From Gymnorhina tibicen (lineage: Eukaryota > Chordata > Aves > Passeriformes > Artamidae): a stretch of 64,000 bases of DNA. A program made the position numbers and the translations under genes. Location of the stretch: NCBI GenBank assembly GCA_013399875.1, contig VXAZ01008191.1, positions 502,345 to 566,344 on the forward strand, written 5' to 3'. The notes below the pieces were generated by a model. It was not told the origin of the DNA. It saw only the letters and a program-made list of their open reading frames with translations, and did not search any database. Below, one piece after another: positions 1 to 11,539 of the stretch; the stretch's first letter is position 1, and each line of letters begins with the position of its first letter.

Positions 1-590
1 TTTTTATTGTCTTCCTTCCTTCTCTCCTTCTTTCCCTGCCCTGCCTTTTTTCTTTCTCCCCTCCTCTTTCTCTTCCTGTAAACATCTACCTGTCCTTTTC
101 GTTTATCTTTTTCTTTATCTCATCTATCATTTATTTATCTGCTTCTAATGTATTTATCTATAATTCATCTCTTTCGTTCTGTCTCCAAATCACTTATTTA
201 TCTCTGTCCTCAGCTGTCTGTCTTGCTGTACCTGTTATTTATGTGTTTCTATCTGTCAACATTTGTCCCTGTCACTGTGTTTCTGTGTATTGTCTGTCAC
301 TGTCACTATCATTTATCTGCCTAATATCTATCTATATCTTATTTATCTTTTCCTGTCCTTCTCTCTGCCTCACTCCCTCTCCCTGTGCTTATCACAGTCA
401 CAGTGTATTTATCTCACTTACCCCTGTGATACCTTATTTCATGGTCTCTTTCTGTCCATTTATCTCTTTTCCGGGTCTGTCCATTTTTTTTTCTTTCTGT
501 TTCTCTGTCTCACACTCTCTAATCTAATTTTGAGCTGTCAGCCTCTTCTCATTTGTCTCCCTCCTTCTCTTTTGACACCAAATACCTCAG
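1..590. repeat. Pyrimidine-rich degenerate tetranucleotide repeat (intron)
   Basis: The + strand is almost all C and T, with many imperfect repeats of TTTATCT, CTGTC and TATC units. It looks like a decayed microsatellite or minisatellite in the ADGRB1 intron upstream of the first visible exon. The open frames found here are low-complexity artefacts. Confidence 0.7.
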
Positions 591-2183
591 TCCCAAAAAA
601 ATCACGTGTGAGAAACATGTGTGTGAGGCCATGTCCGAGTCGAGGGGATGCTCAGTGAACATTCACCAGGCACAGAGTCAGCTGTAAACCACAGCAGATC
701 CCTTTCTGGATCTGCCACCACACCTCTTAATCCCAAATCGAGTTTCCCAGAGGAAGGGAAGGAGCTGATTTGTTTCAGATTTTGGGGCAGGAGCCTCTGG
801 ATCAGCAGCTCACCAACAGCCTAAGCTTCCCCTCCTTTGCCAGCATCCAACTCTGCAATTTGTTTGTTGATGTCTGCCTGGAGAGATTCTCCTCCTCTCA
901 TAAAATTCCATTAGAGTGAGCCAAGATAAGTAGTTAATAACAAACCCCATTTCAGAGACCTTTCGGAGTGGTGCATCATCCCATGCACTCTGCTTATTGA
1001 AGAATAAAAACCAGGAACTTGTCCAACGGTTTTTGGCCATCATTCCTCCTGGAGGCACCGTCTCCCTTCTTGTGATGGACTGGAGATGTGGCTGACACCA
1101 CTCATAACCCCCTCACGTAGATCCCCTGGTAGGATTTGGTCCAGGGCTCGGTGTTGAAAGCTCACTCTGCTCCATGCTTGGAGACTGCCAAGTGGAAACC
1201 TCTCCAAACCTATTTTGTGCAGCTGAAGTGAGCATGGAGAAGAGCCTGGATCAATAAACCTTGCTGGGGCTTCCAGGGGAAGAGTTTGACTTGCTCTGAT
1301 TTATCCCAGCGATGCCGAGATGATCGTGGCTGCCGTGACTGCACCCAGAGTTTTTAGCTTTAAAAGCTTTTTTACAAGTTCTTTTTATTCTCCTTGGTGC
1401 CCTGCTCATCCTGCCTTGCCTGCTCTGTAGTCTTGGAGGGGCGATCTTTGATCTTCCCTCATTCCCACTCTGAGCTGGTAAGAAAATCAGTGAGTCCTCA
1501 TTGCCATGGGATGCCCATGTCCCACCTCTGTCCCACATGGAACAGCTGAACAATATCAGCTTACCCCAAAAATCCTCCTCCCTGGTCCTAAAAAAATCCA
1601 TTTACCTATTTTTGTTTCCTCCTGAGATGGGGAACATGCATTTATTTCTCTTTTCCTGTGCTGAAATCCTGGGTAAGTAGCCCCCACAACACTTTGTCCT
1701 TGCCCCACAGTCTGATTTCCATGATTTTCTGATTTTTCACCCAATGGAGACATCAAGGTTGACATCATTATTTTCCCAAGATCTTTGTTGCAGCCTGAAC
1801 TCAACTGAACCATAGATTATTATGCCTGGAAAAGGGGCAGATTTTTTTTTTTTGTGGACAGTGTTGAGTGGGAATGAGTGTCCAAATGTCCTTTATGACA
1901 TGTTCACTTCCTCCCCAGTTTAAAGTTTTCATCTTTTTTTAAGGAATATTCCTGTGGCCACTTGCTTTCCTGAAGGGAAATTGAAAATTGCTAAATAATG
2001 AGCTCTTTAAATAACAAAGCCTTGCCATGATTACTGGAATGTAAGATTTTTTTGGAGAGCAGTTTGGAATTCTTAACAAAATATGGTATGTTTCAAAACA
2101 CCAATTTATTAACACTAGAACTGTTAAGGGAAAAGAGCAACCTGAAGTATTTTAGTGAGTTAATAAAAAAAAATAAATTTGAA
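591..2183. other. Intron, no feature recognised
   Basis: Unique moderately AT-rich sequence. It has a T11 run near 1843 and no CR1, LTR or coding exon that I can recognise. Confidence 0.6.
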
Positions 2184-2257
2184 GGGGGCTGGAACTCAAT
2201 GATCTTTCAAGCTCTCTTCCAGCCCAGGCCATTTGATGAGTTTATGATTGTATGAAT
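2184..2257 (+). mobile_element. CR1 LINE 3' end fragment
   Basis: GGCTGGAACTCAATGATCTTTCAAG, about 75 bases long, corresponds to the extreme CR1 3' end but is diverged and old. Confidence 0.6.
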
Positions 2258-2685
2258 CATTGATAATGTTGTATTTCAGCTATTTCCTGAATCAAAATAA
2301 TCTTTTTACATGAAAGCAACCTTTTCTTTCAACCTCCACAGGTCAATAATATGTAGATTTCATGCATATACTAGACGTACTAAATATGTAAAAATGTCTT
2401 TTTTTTTTCAATGTATTGTTATCAATACGTTGCCCTAGATGGGAGTTTTGGCCGTGGTTGTGTTGGAAAATTCACATCACAGAGAACTGTCTCAAAATCA
2501 GGAATTTTTTTTCCTCCCTGGCTTTAGTTTTGCCTTCAGTATCCTGGATTTTAAAAATACAAATAATGCTAAACACTGTTGTGCCTCTCTGGGAGAGGTG
2601 CTGGCGGGGAGTGACTGTGGGAGGTGTCTTGATGTGTGAACAAAACCCCGGGTGAGGTGCTGAGGACGCTTCTCTGTCCCCCCAG

Positions 2686-3362
2686 TGCTGAACAAAGACA
2701 TCACCACGTGCAGGACCTCGACCATCACGGGCACCCTGAAGCGCCCGTCGCTGCCCGACGAGGAGAAGCTGAAGCTCAACCACCAGAAAGGCTCATCCAA
2801 CTTCAACAGTCTTCCAGCCAACGTCTCCAAGATGCACCTTCAGGGCTCCCCGCACTACCTGGGGGCCATCAACCTGAACGAGTTCAGCAACCACTCCCTC
2901 ACCCTGAAGAAGGACAAGAACCAGGCGCCGAAATCCATCTACATCTGCGACGGGGACATCTTCAAGAAGTTGGACTCGGAGCTCTCCCGGGCGCAAGAGC
3001 AGACCCTGGACACCAGCTACGTGATCCTGCCCACCAACACATCCACCTTGAGGGCCAAACCCAAAGATGAGAGCAAATACAGCATCAACATCGACCAGAT
3101 GCCTCAGACACGGCTCATCCACCTCAGCATGGCCACCGACCCCGGCTTCGTGGTCAAGAGTCCCCCGCGGGAGCCGGTGACCATGGCGTGCAGCGAGGTG
3201 CAGGGTTCCTCCATGATCCAGCAGCAGCAGCAGCTGGCTCCACAAAGCATCTCCAACGAGTCACAGATTCCCAACAGCCTGTGTGACACGGGTGACTCAG
3301 GGAACTCGGGCGTGGTGTCCAAGAGCGAGACCGTCTCCACCCTCTCCATGAGCTCCTTGGAG
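2686..3362 (+). CDS. ADGRB1: ADGRB1 (BAI1) coding exon, cytoplasmic tail, partial gene
   Basis: This exon encodes 225 complete codons of the intracellular tail of adhesion GPCR B1, a neuronal and phagocyte receptor. It starts after CCCCCCAG with two bases of a split codon (TG), so the upstream junction is phase 1, and ends GAG|GTGAGC in phase 0. The reading frame contains [52 protein letters not shown] and [11 protein letters not shown], which I recognise from vertebrate BAI1 rather than BAI2 or BAI3. The last third (about 3162-3362) is divergent. It has a five-glutamine run at 3219-3233 and Ser/Asn-rich sequence where the mammalian protein has long proline runs. The 7TM and ectodomain exons are upstream, outside the window. 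Identity is firm; the exact homologous end of the variable stretch is not. Confidence 0.95.
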
Positions 3363-3734
3363 GTGAGCGTGGGAATTGCGGTGTTGTTCTCAGCCCGGGG
3401 CGGTGTTCTTCCCTCAATCCGGCCACTCCAGGGGGTTGACAAAAAGAACTTCAGGGAAAATGCAGCCCAGGATGCAATGCCAGTGTCATAGTACCCTCAG
3501 GGACCACTGGCATGTGATCGTATTTTGGAATGTGGTGTCACAACTTCCACAGACACATTCCCTTGCTGGATCAGCAGTCTTTAGCCCTACAGGTGCCGCA
3601 AAGTCAAAAAAAATTGTTAATTTCTCAAAGACTTCATTCTGATGCCAGGCACATGGCCTGCCTTACCTTTTCCTCTGCCCTATTTCCCGTTTTGATGGTT
3701 TCAGTCATGATAGAGATGAGAAAACCCCAGTGAT

Positions 3735-3855
3735 CCAGGCTGGACAGGGCTTGGAGCAACCTGGTCTGGTGGAAGGTGTCCCTGCCCATGCCAGGAGGTT
3801 GGAACTGGTTGATCTTGAAGATCCCTTCCAACCTAAATGATTCAATAATTCTAAA
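3735..3855 (+). mobile_element. CR1 LINE 3' end fragment
   Basis: GGCTTGGAGCAACCTGG, AAGGTGTCCCTGCCCATG and GATCTTGAAGATCCC are in CR1 order, with a short tail. It lies in the 625-base intron before the ADGRB1 micro-exon, about 130 bases upstream of it. Confidence 0.85.
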
Positions 3856-3947
3856 TATTTGGCCCTTCCCATCATGAAGAGCCAGAGAAACACGTTAAAG
3901 GTGTAGGAAGAAGGAAAAGGAGAAGGACTCTCCCTGTTTTAACCCCT

Positions 3948-3954
3948 TACTAAC
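3948..3954 (+). other. Consensus branch point for the micro-exon
   Basis: TACTAAC matches the ideal U2 branch sequence, with the branch adenosine 35 bases before the 36-nt exon. A CTGTCTCTTTCTCTCCTG tract follows, which would also suit polypyrimidine-tract-binding protein. An optimal branch site helps very small exons to be recognised. Confidence 0.6.
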
Positions 3955-3987
3955 CTTCACCTGTCTCTTTCTCTCCTGAATACCCAG

Positions 3988-4023
3988 AGGCGGAAATCCC
4001 GGTACGCAGAGTTAGATTTTGAG
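3988..4023 (+). CDS. ADGRB1: ADGRB1 36-nt micro-exon
   Basis: A 36-base exon encodes RRKSRYAELDFE, a stretch I know from the ADGRB1 tail directly before [10 protein letters not shown]. The acceptor is TACCCAG and the donor is GAG|GTGAGT. Both junctions are phase 0, so skipping removes 12 residues without shifting the frame. A perfect TACTAAC branch sequence lies 35 bases upstream, followed by a CT-rich tract. It is separated from its neighbours by introns of 625 and 624 bases. It is very short, highly basic at the start, and contains possible phosphorylation residues (Ser and Tyr). Neuronal micro-exon behaviour is an inference from size and phase, not something the sequence proves. Confidence 0.93.
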
Positions 4024-4647
4024 GTGAGTACATCCCTTTCTGAATGTTGGTCCCAAGTTTTTTGAGCCACTTTCTCCAATTATCTAGCCCTTGGCAGAGC
4101 TCGGGAAATCCATATTCAACCTGCTCTTACATGCAGAGTGAAGTCCTAGAAATTGTCCTGCCTCTCCTTCTGGGCAGCAGAAGGTAGAAGTGAAATGCAG
4201 ACAGGTCAAATTAAAAAGAAAATGTGATTGTGGAACAGTGTCTGATGAAATTACCCAAATTCTACGTGTTTGGGTGAGCTCTGAACACATTTACAGAGGT
4301 GACAAACTGAGGAGAGGCTGGGCATGGGGACAGGTATCGGTTAAAGAAGGGCAGCAAACCTTCCTAGGACACCGACAGTCAAGCTCGAATTCTGCAGTAT
4401 AAAAATTTGATTGTTGCAAGTTTAAGGGGTTTTTTTAGGTCGAAAATTAGGATTTTCCACTTTCTCCCCCGCCCCCATCTCGGCTTGAAAATAAAGGCAG
4501 TGCTGGAGTGGGTCCTCAGTAAATGCTGGAGGTGTTTTAGGCAACTGCAGGGAGACAGAGCTGGGATTTAATGGTGTAACTCTGGGGGGAGGGCGTGTTC
4601 CGAATTAAAGGGGTTTGCTGACCTGGGGCCTTTTGTGTTTGCTCCAG

Positions 4648-4752
4648 AAAATCATGCACACGAGGAAGCGCCACCAAGACATGTTCCAGGACCTGAACAG
4701 AAAACTCCAGCACGCAGAGAAGGAGAAGGAGTCTCCAACAACGGACAGCAAG
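4648..4752 (+). CDS. ADGRB1: ADGRB1 exon with ELMO-binding RKR helix
   Basis: This exon encodes 35 residues beginning [20 protein letters not shown] and ending PTTDSK. It begins after GCTCCAG and ends AAG|GTTAGT, both in phase 0. The RKR triplet at 4663-4671 sits 96 residues before the C-terminus in the human protein (1489-1491). Published mutagenesis of human BAI1 showed this triplet is needed to bind ELMO1 and signal through DOCK180 and Rac in apoptotic-cell engulfment and synapse development. The segment is predicted to be an amphipathic, highly charged helix. Because the exon is symmetric, skipping it would delete the ELMO site while keeping the downstream PDZ ligand. The donor is slightly weak (GTTAGT rather than GTAAGT/GTGAGT). 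Confidence 0.94.
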
Positions 4753-5239
4753 GTTAGTCAGACACTTACAGAAGGCCTCTGGTGCCAGCAGGAGCATGGG
4801 AAACAGCAGGAAATTTAGGAGCACTCCCTGAACACTTTTCCTTGATTTTCTGTCCGTGCGTGTTGCAACAAACACGTGCGCCACGCAGAAGCCCAGGAGG
4901 AGGATGTCTGTCCCCATGTGTGTCCATGGTGTTGTCTTCCCTGTGTCTGTTCTTGGCCTGTTCCCTTTTGGGTCATCCCTTTGTGCCCTATTCATCAGCT
5001 CCTAGGTAGGATCTGGAAACTGGATGGACCGTGAGGAAATCCATGTGGAACGTGGAGCAGGCAGAAAGAGGGGAAGCATCTCCCCTCCCCTGTGGGGCTG
5101 AGGCAGAGGCCAGGGTGGCAGCGGTGGGATATTTAGGATGGCCACAGCAGTGGGATCGAGCTGTGATGTTGGGAGCACGTTTTGGGGACTGGAGCCTAAT
5201 TAAATGTAGGTTATTTGTGACAGCTGATCAGCAGTGATA

Positions 5240-5720
5240 TGAGCACGTGTAGATGGGTGAGTCCAGACAAGGCCGTGAAGGTTCTCCAAGGGCTGGAACA
5301 CCTCTCGTATGAGGAAAGGCTGAGAAAATTTGGGTTGTTCGGCCTGGAGAAGAGCAGGCTCCAAGCTGAGCTTATTTGTGGCCTTTCAGTCCCTGCAGGA
5401 GCTGGAGAGGGACTTTGACAAGGCCATGTAGTGACAAGACTGTGACAACCAACAAGGGGAAAGGGCTTTAACCTGAAAGAGAGTGCGTTTAGATTGGACA
5501 TTGGGAATAAATTCTTCCCTGTGAGAGTGGTGGGGCCCTGGCACAGGTTGCCCAGAGAAGTTGTGGCTGCCCCATCCCTGGAAGTGTTCTAGGCCAGGTT
5601 GGATGGGGCTTGGAGCACCCTGGGACAGTGGAAGGTGTCTCTGCCCATGGCAGGGGGTGGCACTGGATGATTTTTATCGTCTTTTCTTACCCAAACCATT
5701 CTGTGATCCTGTGCCATCCG
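5240..5720 (+). mobile_element. CR1 LINE 3' fragment, about 480 bp
   Basis: It begins in the GAGGAAAGGCTGAGAAA block, runs through GGCCTGGAGAAGAGCAGG, and ends CCAAACCATTCTGTGATCCTGTG. One of the longer copies in this intron. Confidence 0.92.
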
Positions 5721-6089
5721 TGGTTTTTTCCTCGACAGGAGCAAACTTCCAGGGAAAAGGGGCCTTTAAAGGAGACAGACGTAGGGAAGGACCTTTCAGC
5801 CTTTCAGAGGGGCAGAGATCTGGGACTGGAAATAGATATCAGGAGCCTGTGTAAGATGTGTTGTAGATAACAAAACAAGGAAGAGCAGGCAGATGGCACC
5901 TTCCATGTGCCTCAGCCAGCTGGGCAAGGACTGAAAGGCTGCAAGGAATTCTGTCAGCTCCAGGTGAAGGGAAAAACAAGTGGCAGGGCCAGGTTGACAG
6001 TAAGAAATTAAATTTGGGGTTGCCTGCACTCAGGAGAGAGGCAAGGTGAGCTAATTATAACAGTTCTTGGCAATTTGTAATCAAAGTCC

Positions 6090-6545
6090 CTTGTGGCAAG
6101 AAAGACATTGAGGGGCTGGGGAGAGAAGGGCAACAAAGATGGGGAAGGGTCTGGAGCACGAGTCTGATGAAGAGAGTCTGAGGAGCTGGGGGGGCTCAGC
6201 CTGGAGAAAAGGAGGATCAGGGGGGACCTTCTACTCTCTAGAACTCCCTGACAGGAGGTTGGAGCCAGTCTTCTCTCCCAGGTAAAAAGTGGTGGAACGA
6301 GAGGAACCAGCTCCAGTCACACCAGGGGATGTTCAGGTTGGATATTTGGATAAATTTCCATGCTGAAAGGGTGGCCAAGCATTGGAAGAGGCTGCCCAGG
6401 GAAGTGGTGGAATCACCATCCCTGGAAGTGTTCAAAAACCATGTAGATGTGGCACTTGGGGACATGGTTTAGTGGTGGCCTTGGCAGTGCTGGATCAGTG
6501 ATCTTGGAGGTCTTTTCCAACCTTAATGATTTCATGATCCTAAGA
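6090..6545 (+). mobile_element. CR1 LINE 3' fragment, second subfamily
   Basis: It carries TGTGGCACTTGGGGACATGG, GTGATCTTGGAGGTC and TTTTCCAACC. This 3' end differs from the commoner copies with AGTGGAAGGTGTCCC, so it is a distinct CR1 subfamily. Confidence 0.9.
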
Positions 6546-8372
6546 CAGATCCAGGATGCAGCACCCCCTGCAATGTGGCAAATGTGGCACTGCTGGGGCT
6601 TATTTTGATGGGACTCCCTCGGAGGCAAGAGCAGAGCTCAGGGGGTGATTGAACCAGAGGTTTGGGGGTTTTTGGGGAGAAGCAGAGCACTACAGAGCCT
6701 TTGGTCTGTGTCCTGACCTCACAGCATCGCTGTGCTGAGCTCCAGAGATGTTATCCCAGCAAATCCTACTTTTGCTGCGTGTGGCATGGTGTCATTATGG
6801 GCTGTCCAGTGTAACAGAGTGAGAGAGGCCGTGGACCTACAGGTTCAGATAGAAGAACCCTGCTTGGCCCAGAATCCCGATGTGTCTCACTCAGTGTCAC
6901 CTCTCTGGGGTATTTTTTGCAATTATTTCAGTGTGACGCAGCTGTAAACCCAAAAAATGCTTCAATCCGGCGTAAAAGCTCATCTGTGGTCTGTTTCCAG
7001 GAGGGGTTTATAGATTGGGAAGGTTTTAGCATTTCAGAGATGCATCTGTGTAGAAATAAAGTTGCCGCTGTCAGCATCAAAGAGCTTTGAGCTGCTGAAG
7101 GAGGCTCTGAAGGTGGCTTTTGCATATTGACTGAACCTTTTTCAAGTCGGGATTTTTCTCTCAGACATAATGGGAGAGGGGGAGCTTGTGAAGAGCAGGG
7201 TTGGCAAACCAGGAGTGGGTACTGGTTTAAAAAACATCCAAAGCAACACAAAGTCAAAGAAATAGGTTTTTTCCACCCCTTTTTCTACCATTTGCTGCTG
7301 AGGACCCTGCTGGAACTCGGGCCCCATCTTCTGCTCACCCTGAGAAGGCAAAGAGCAGATAACAGGGATTAAAGGAACAACAAAAGAATGTTTTCTCTTT
7401 TATGTACGTTTAGGTTATAAAACGATGGAGTGTTTCTTCTGGTGGCAGTGATAAAACAAACCTTAGAGTAAGTCTGGCTTTTTTGCATTGCAGAGCAGCC
7501 TGGACTTAGCCCAACCCTTTCCATGACATGAATCCAAACACAGAAAGCTCCTTGCCTTGTGGGCATGACCAAGGTCATCAGGATCCTGGAATACCCCTGA
7601 ACCCTTTCTTGTCCCGGAGCAGAAGGGATATTTCCTGCGTCTGCTCCATCTGCCTGCATTGCTGTTCTCTCTGATTTCCCTTTTAAGTACACAACCACAA
7701 AGTCAAGCTCCCAAGTCTCTCTCCAAGCCTGGCATCTTCCCAACCTCTCCTGGCAGCATGTCCCGTTGTCCTCAGTCCTTTCCAGGACACGATGCTTGTC
7801 CTAATCTTGCTGTTCCTCTCTCCTCCCTCAGCTCCAAGGTCAGGAAAGCGCTGATGAAACTGGAGCTAAATGTCTGCCTGGGACAGGCATCCTGCGGGGA
7901 TTCCTGGGAACGGTGCTGGCCGTTTTCAGGGATCAGTTTAGATTTTAATTTTAATGTCAGTGCCATCCCCACTGTACTCGAGTGCACTTACCCCATCACA
8001 CTAAACACAAAGCTCCTTTCACGTGAACTCCTAAACTGTCGGATTTCAAGGGAACACCAACAGAAGAATGGGATGAAGGAACAAATTTTCTGTCTCTTTA
8101 GGAAAAGGGGTGGAAAATTCAACCATCACTTTTTTTTACTGTTGAGAACCTCTCCAGCTTCAAGGGTAAAATATGATTTTTATAACCCCCTTTTTAAGGG
8201 GTTTTCAGCCAAGACACAAAGGTTTGTACAAGCACATGTGTTCCTCCTTTTTAAGTATCCTGGCACATGGAAACTTGGGATAAATGTTAGTTCTGTGTAC
8301 ACTCGATAAGGAAAAATATCCTTTGCTCACTGTCCCAGAATAGTTACTGGCAGAGCTGGAAACATAATCAGG

Positions 8373-8660
8373 GACTCACAGAATCATTAAGGCTGAAAAA
8401 GACCTTTAAGATCATCGAGTCCAACCATTAACCCACCACTAAACCGTGTCCCCAAGTGCCATGACTAAAAATTCCTCCCAGGTTCGTGACTCCACCACTT
8501 CCCTGGGCACCTGATCCAATATCCAATATCACATCTCTCTTGACAACCCTTTCAGTGAAGGGTTGTTTTCCTAATGCCCAATCTAACCCCCCCCTGCCAC
8601 AATTTGAGGACATTTCCTCTTGTCCTGTCCCTTGTTACCCAGGAAAAGAGACTGACCTGG
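8373..8660 (-). mobile_element. CR1 LINE 3' fragment, second subfamily, antisense
   Basis: The complement of the GGCACTTGGGGACA-type CR1 end is seen: CACAGAATCATTAAGG, then AGATCATCGAGTCCAACC and CCAAGTGCC. A short internal duplication (ATCCAATATCCAATATC) lies near 8513-8529. Confidence 0.88.
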
Positions 8661-9274
8661 ATGCAACCTCCTTCCAGGGAGTTTTAAGTAGGAATTTTAA
8701 GTGGAGACAGGTTTGGGGATTAATTCTGCTTTTCCGTCAACCCGTGGGTGAAGAGTCCCAATCCACATCCCTCTGGGATTGGGGTGTCCCCACTGCTGTC
8801 AGCTCACTAGTGAGTGGGGCTGGTATGTCAGAGGCAATTACGGGAACCAGGATAGTGCCTGGAATGCCAGGCAGGTCTGAATCTTGCTCATATTCCAGGC
8901 TTTCCCAGGAATGTGGCACTGGCCACAGTTATTGTCTTACTGCAGTTGTTTTGCTGGAAACCAAAGCACATTCCTGATGCTGAACTAAGTTGAGCCTCGG
9001 AGTACAATAATAAAGAATTGCCTTTCCTTAGGGAACAAACATGGATTTTTCCATACTTTCTTTTACAGTTTATTCCATAAAATTTATTCCAGGTGACACA
9101 TAGTTTCTTGTGTCTGTGCCTCAACTGTAAAATGCTCCCGCTGGAAGCACCCTCAACTATTCCTGATTAAAATCACATTTTCCAACAGGATCCATGCTCA
9201 AAGCACACAGGACCACACATCCAGGTGGTGTTCAAGCCTTGGCCACCTAATCCCTGTGGCAGAGGACGTGGTCA

Positions 9275-9532
9275 CACTCCAAATGGCTTTAAGCTGGAGG
9301 AGGGTAATTTAGATGGGATAGAGGAGAAAAATTCATCCCCGTGAGGCCCTGACATGGATTGTCCAGAGGAGCATTGGATGCCCCATCCCTGGAAGTGTCC
9401 AAGGCCAGGTTGGACGGGGCTTGGAGCAACCCGGGATAGTGGAAGGTGTCCCTGCCCATGGCAGGGGGTTGGAATGAGACAATCTTTAAGATCCCTTCCA
9501 ACCCAAACCGTTCTGGGATTCTGTGGTTTGTG
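9275..9532 (+). mobile_element. CR1 LINE 3' fragment
   Basis: Contains CCCATCCCTGGAAGTGTCC, GGCTTGGAGCAACCCGGG and CTGCCCATGGCAGGGGG, with a CTGGGATTCTGTGG tail. Confidence 0.92.
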
Positions 9533-10406
9533 GCTCTATGGACTGATCAGGGATGTAGACACTATTTCCCAAAGTTAATTTTTCCATGCTAGGGCATTAA
9601 GACAGGAGCAGGATGCCATCCAGCAAGATCTGATGACTGCCGAGTTGAAAGGTCAGGTTTTTAATGCAGTAATAGATCTGTCTGTGACCTTGACGTGATC
9701 CTGGCAGGTTCTTTCCAATTCTGGGTATTCTGTGGCAATTTTTTTCTCCCTTGCAGTCTTCAGCTTCAGGTAATGCAAGGAAGGTGGAACTGATTTTTTT
9801 CCTTACTCAGAAAGAAGTTTCAGGGTTGTAGGCAGGACTTCTTTGCTCCTGTTATGCTGGAATTTGGGACAGATTTTCTCTGTCCACCTGAAGAGATGGA
9901 AGAATCTAAAAATAGCATCTCAGGAGCAGCTGGTTTGCTGTGCTCACCCTCCTCCCAAGCCTGTGGAGGTTTCACACTGTTGCCCTTCCATTAAATCCCA
10001 GACCAAACTGGAAGCTGGCGTAGCCCCTGAACAGAAAACTTAATGAGCTCTGTGTGTGTGGAATATTTATCCCCCTGACGGCTTATTTGCAACCAGGAAG
10101 CATGAAAGGAACCAAAGGCTTGGAGACGACCACAGCAGGATTTGCATCAAAATGCCCAGCCACCCCCACCAGGCGCCCTGATGGAAATTTCAAGCTCTCT
10201 TGGTGTCTGGGATGCACCAAACCCTCGTGTTTAAGGCTGCAATGAGCAGCGAGTGGCCTCCACCTGGATTATAGATCTCTCTTTATGTAAGGGATATTTT
10301 GGATGTATATTGGGATGTTGGCTTGGGACTGACTCAGACAGCAGAGTTCTTCCTTCCTAATCACTCCCATCACTTTGACTCCTTCTTTCCCTCCCTAGTT
10401 GCTACC

Positions 10407-10425
10407 AAAAAAAAAAAAAAAAAAA
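10407..10425 (+). repeat. A19 homopolymer
   Basis: Nineteen adenines followed by GAAAAAA. No retroposon body is recognisable upstream. Confidence 0.95.
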
Positions 10426-11092
10426 GAAAAAATCCCATTGTTGGAAAACCTTGCTGCAAGTTTGTTTCTCCCTTTCAAAGCCTGACCTTTGCCTGGCAGA
10501 CTGTGGGCTCTGCCGCTCAATTTCTTCCCGTTTCCTCCTAAATACACAGAGTTACCCAGGTCTGAATTCTTGTAGCTGAGAGTTCTCCACATTAAAGCAG
10601 GGTAGTGGTTATTTTCAAGCTGCTTTGTACTACACAGGAAATATTCTCGGGCTTTTACATCTCCAGCGCCGCTGCTCCCTGGGAGTTAATTGCTAAAGAA
10701 ATTCCAGGGTTTGGGCTGGACATTGAGAAGGGTCTGGGGTTTTGTAGGCTTTTAAAAAAGCCAAGGTTTTGGTTCTCCTAAGCTTTGATAGCGCTGGAAG
10801 CGACGCTCCTGCCTTCCCCCTCAGCAGGAATCCTTTGATGCAGCTCCCTTAGAGAAGCTGGGATCACGTCCATATCCCTCTTTTCCTGCCAGCATCTGGC
10901 TTGGCATTCATTTTAAACAGCAGCTCTTCGCTCGTGCCGAGGTCAGCGCTGGACAGAGCTCTGCAAATTCCTTGGATTTTCTCCTCCTTGTTGATAGCTC
11001 CCTGCCACATTCAGCTCCCTGCAGCTGGAATGGCTTTTGTTTTGGCTCCTGTCCTGCAGCTCACGTGCAGGATCGGAACTCAGTTCATAATG

Positions 11093-11265
11093 CACAGAAT
11101 CACAGAATCACAGAATGGTTTGGATTAAGAGGGACATTCAAGATCATCTCATCTCCCCCCCCTGCCATGGGCAGGGACACCTTCCACTAGCCCAGGTTGC
11201 TCCAAGCCGTGTCCAAGGTGGCCTTGGACACTTCCAGGGATGGGGCAGCCCCAGCTTTTCTGGGA
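11093..11265 (-). mobile_element. CR1 LINE 3' end, antisense
   Basis: Starts with the reversed tail (CAGAATCACAGAATCACAG), then CATGGGCAGGGACACC and CTTCCAGGGATGGGGCAG. It is truncated after about 170 bases. Confidence 0.9.
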
Positions 11266-11539
11266 AAAAGCACAGCTCTCAAATCCCGGCCCAAATCTCT
11301 GTTGATCCTTAAAAGCGCCTGCTCCAAATCCCATTTTAAAAAGGTATAAAGTTTTTTCTGCCTAACTTTTCCATATTTCCTTCTGGACAGTGTTTCTGTC
11401 TTGATTCCTCACTTTCTTTTCTCGCAATGAGATTTTTCTTAGCTTTCCTCTTTGGACATCTGGAGATCTGCCCATTCCACCAGCACTGACTTTGACAGCC
11501 TAATGGAGTGGTGAGAAAGAAGGACCATGGAGTGGGCAT

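Noticed and set aside
243..658. Ser/Leu/Cys-rich frames at the window start
   Set aside because: By-products of a C/T-rich degenerate simple repeat.
3104..3442. Long minus-strand frames opposite the first ADGRB1 exon
   Set aside because: Shadows of a GC-rich coding exon; the + frame has clear homology and splice sites.
5561..5854. Many frames with repeated WLPHPWKCP or similar peptides across the window
   Set aside because: They are translations of the CR1 3' region in different frames and recur at each CR1 copy.
7659..8309. 216-codon open frame in the last intron
   Set aside because: It starts at CTG, has no domain I recognise and no splice context. It is not homologous to the ADGRB1 tail.
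9690..9737. Possible extra CR1 end (GATCCTGGCAGGTTC, TTCCAATTCTGGG)
   Set aside because: Similarity is too short and interrupted to support a separate insertion.
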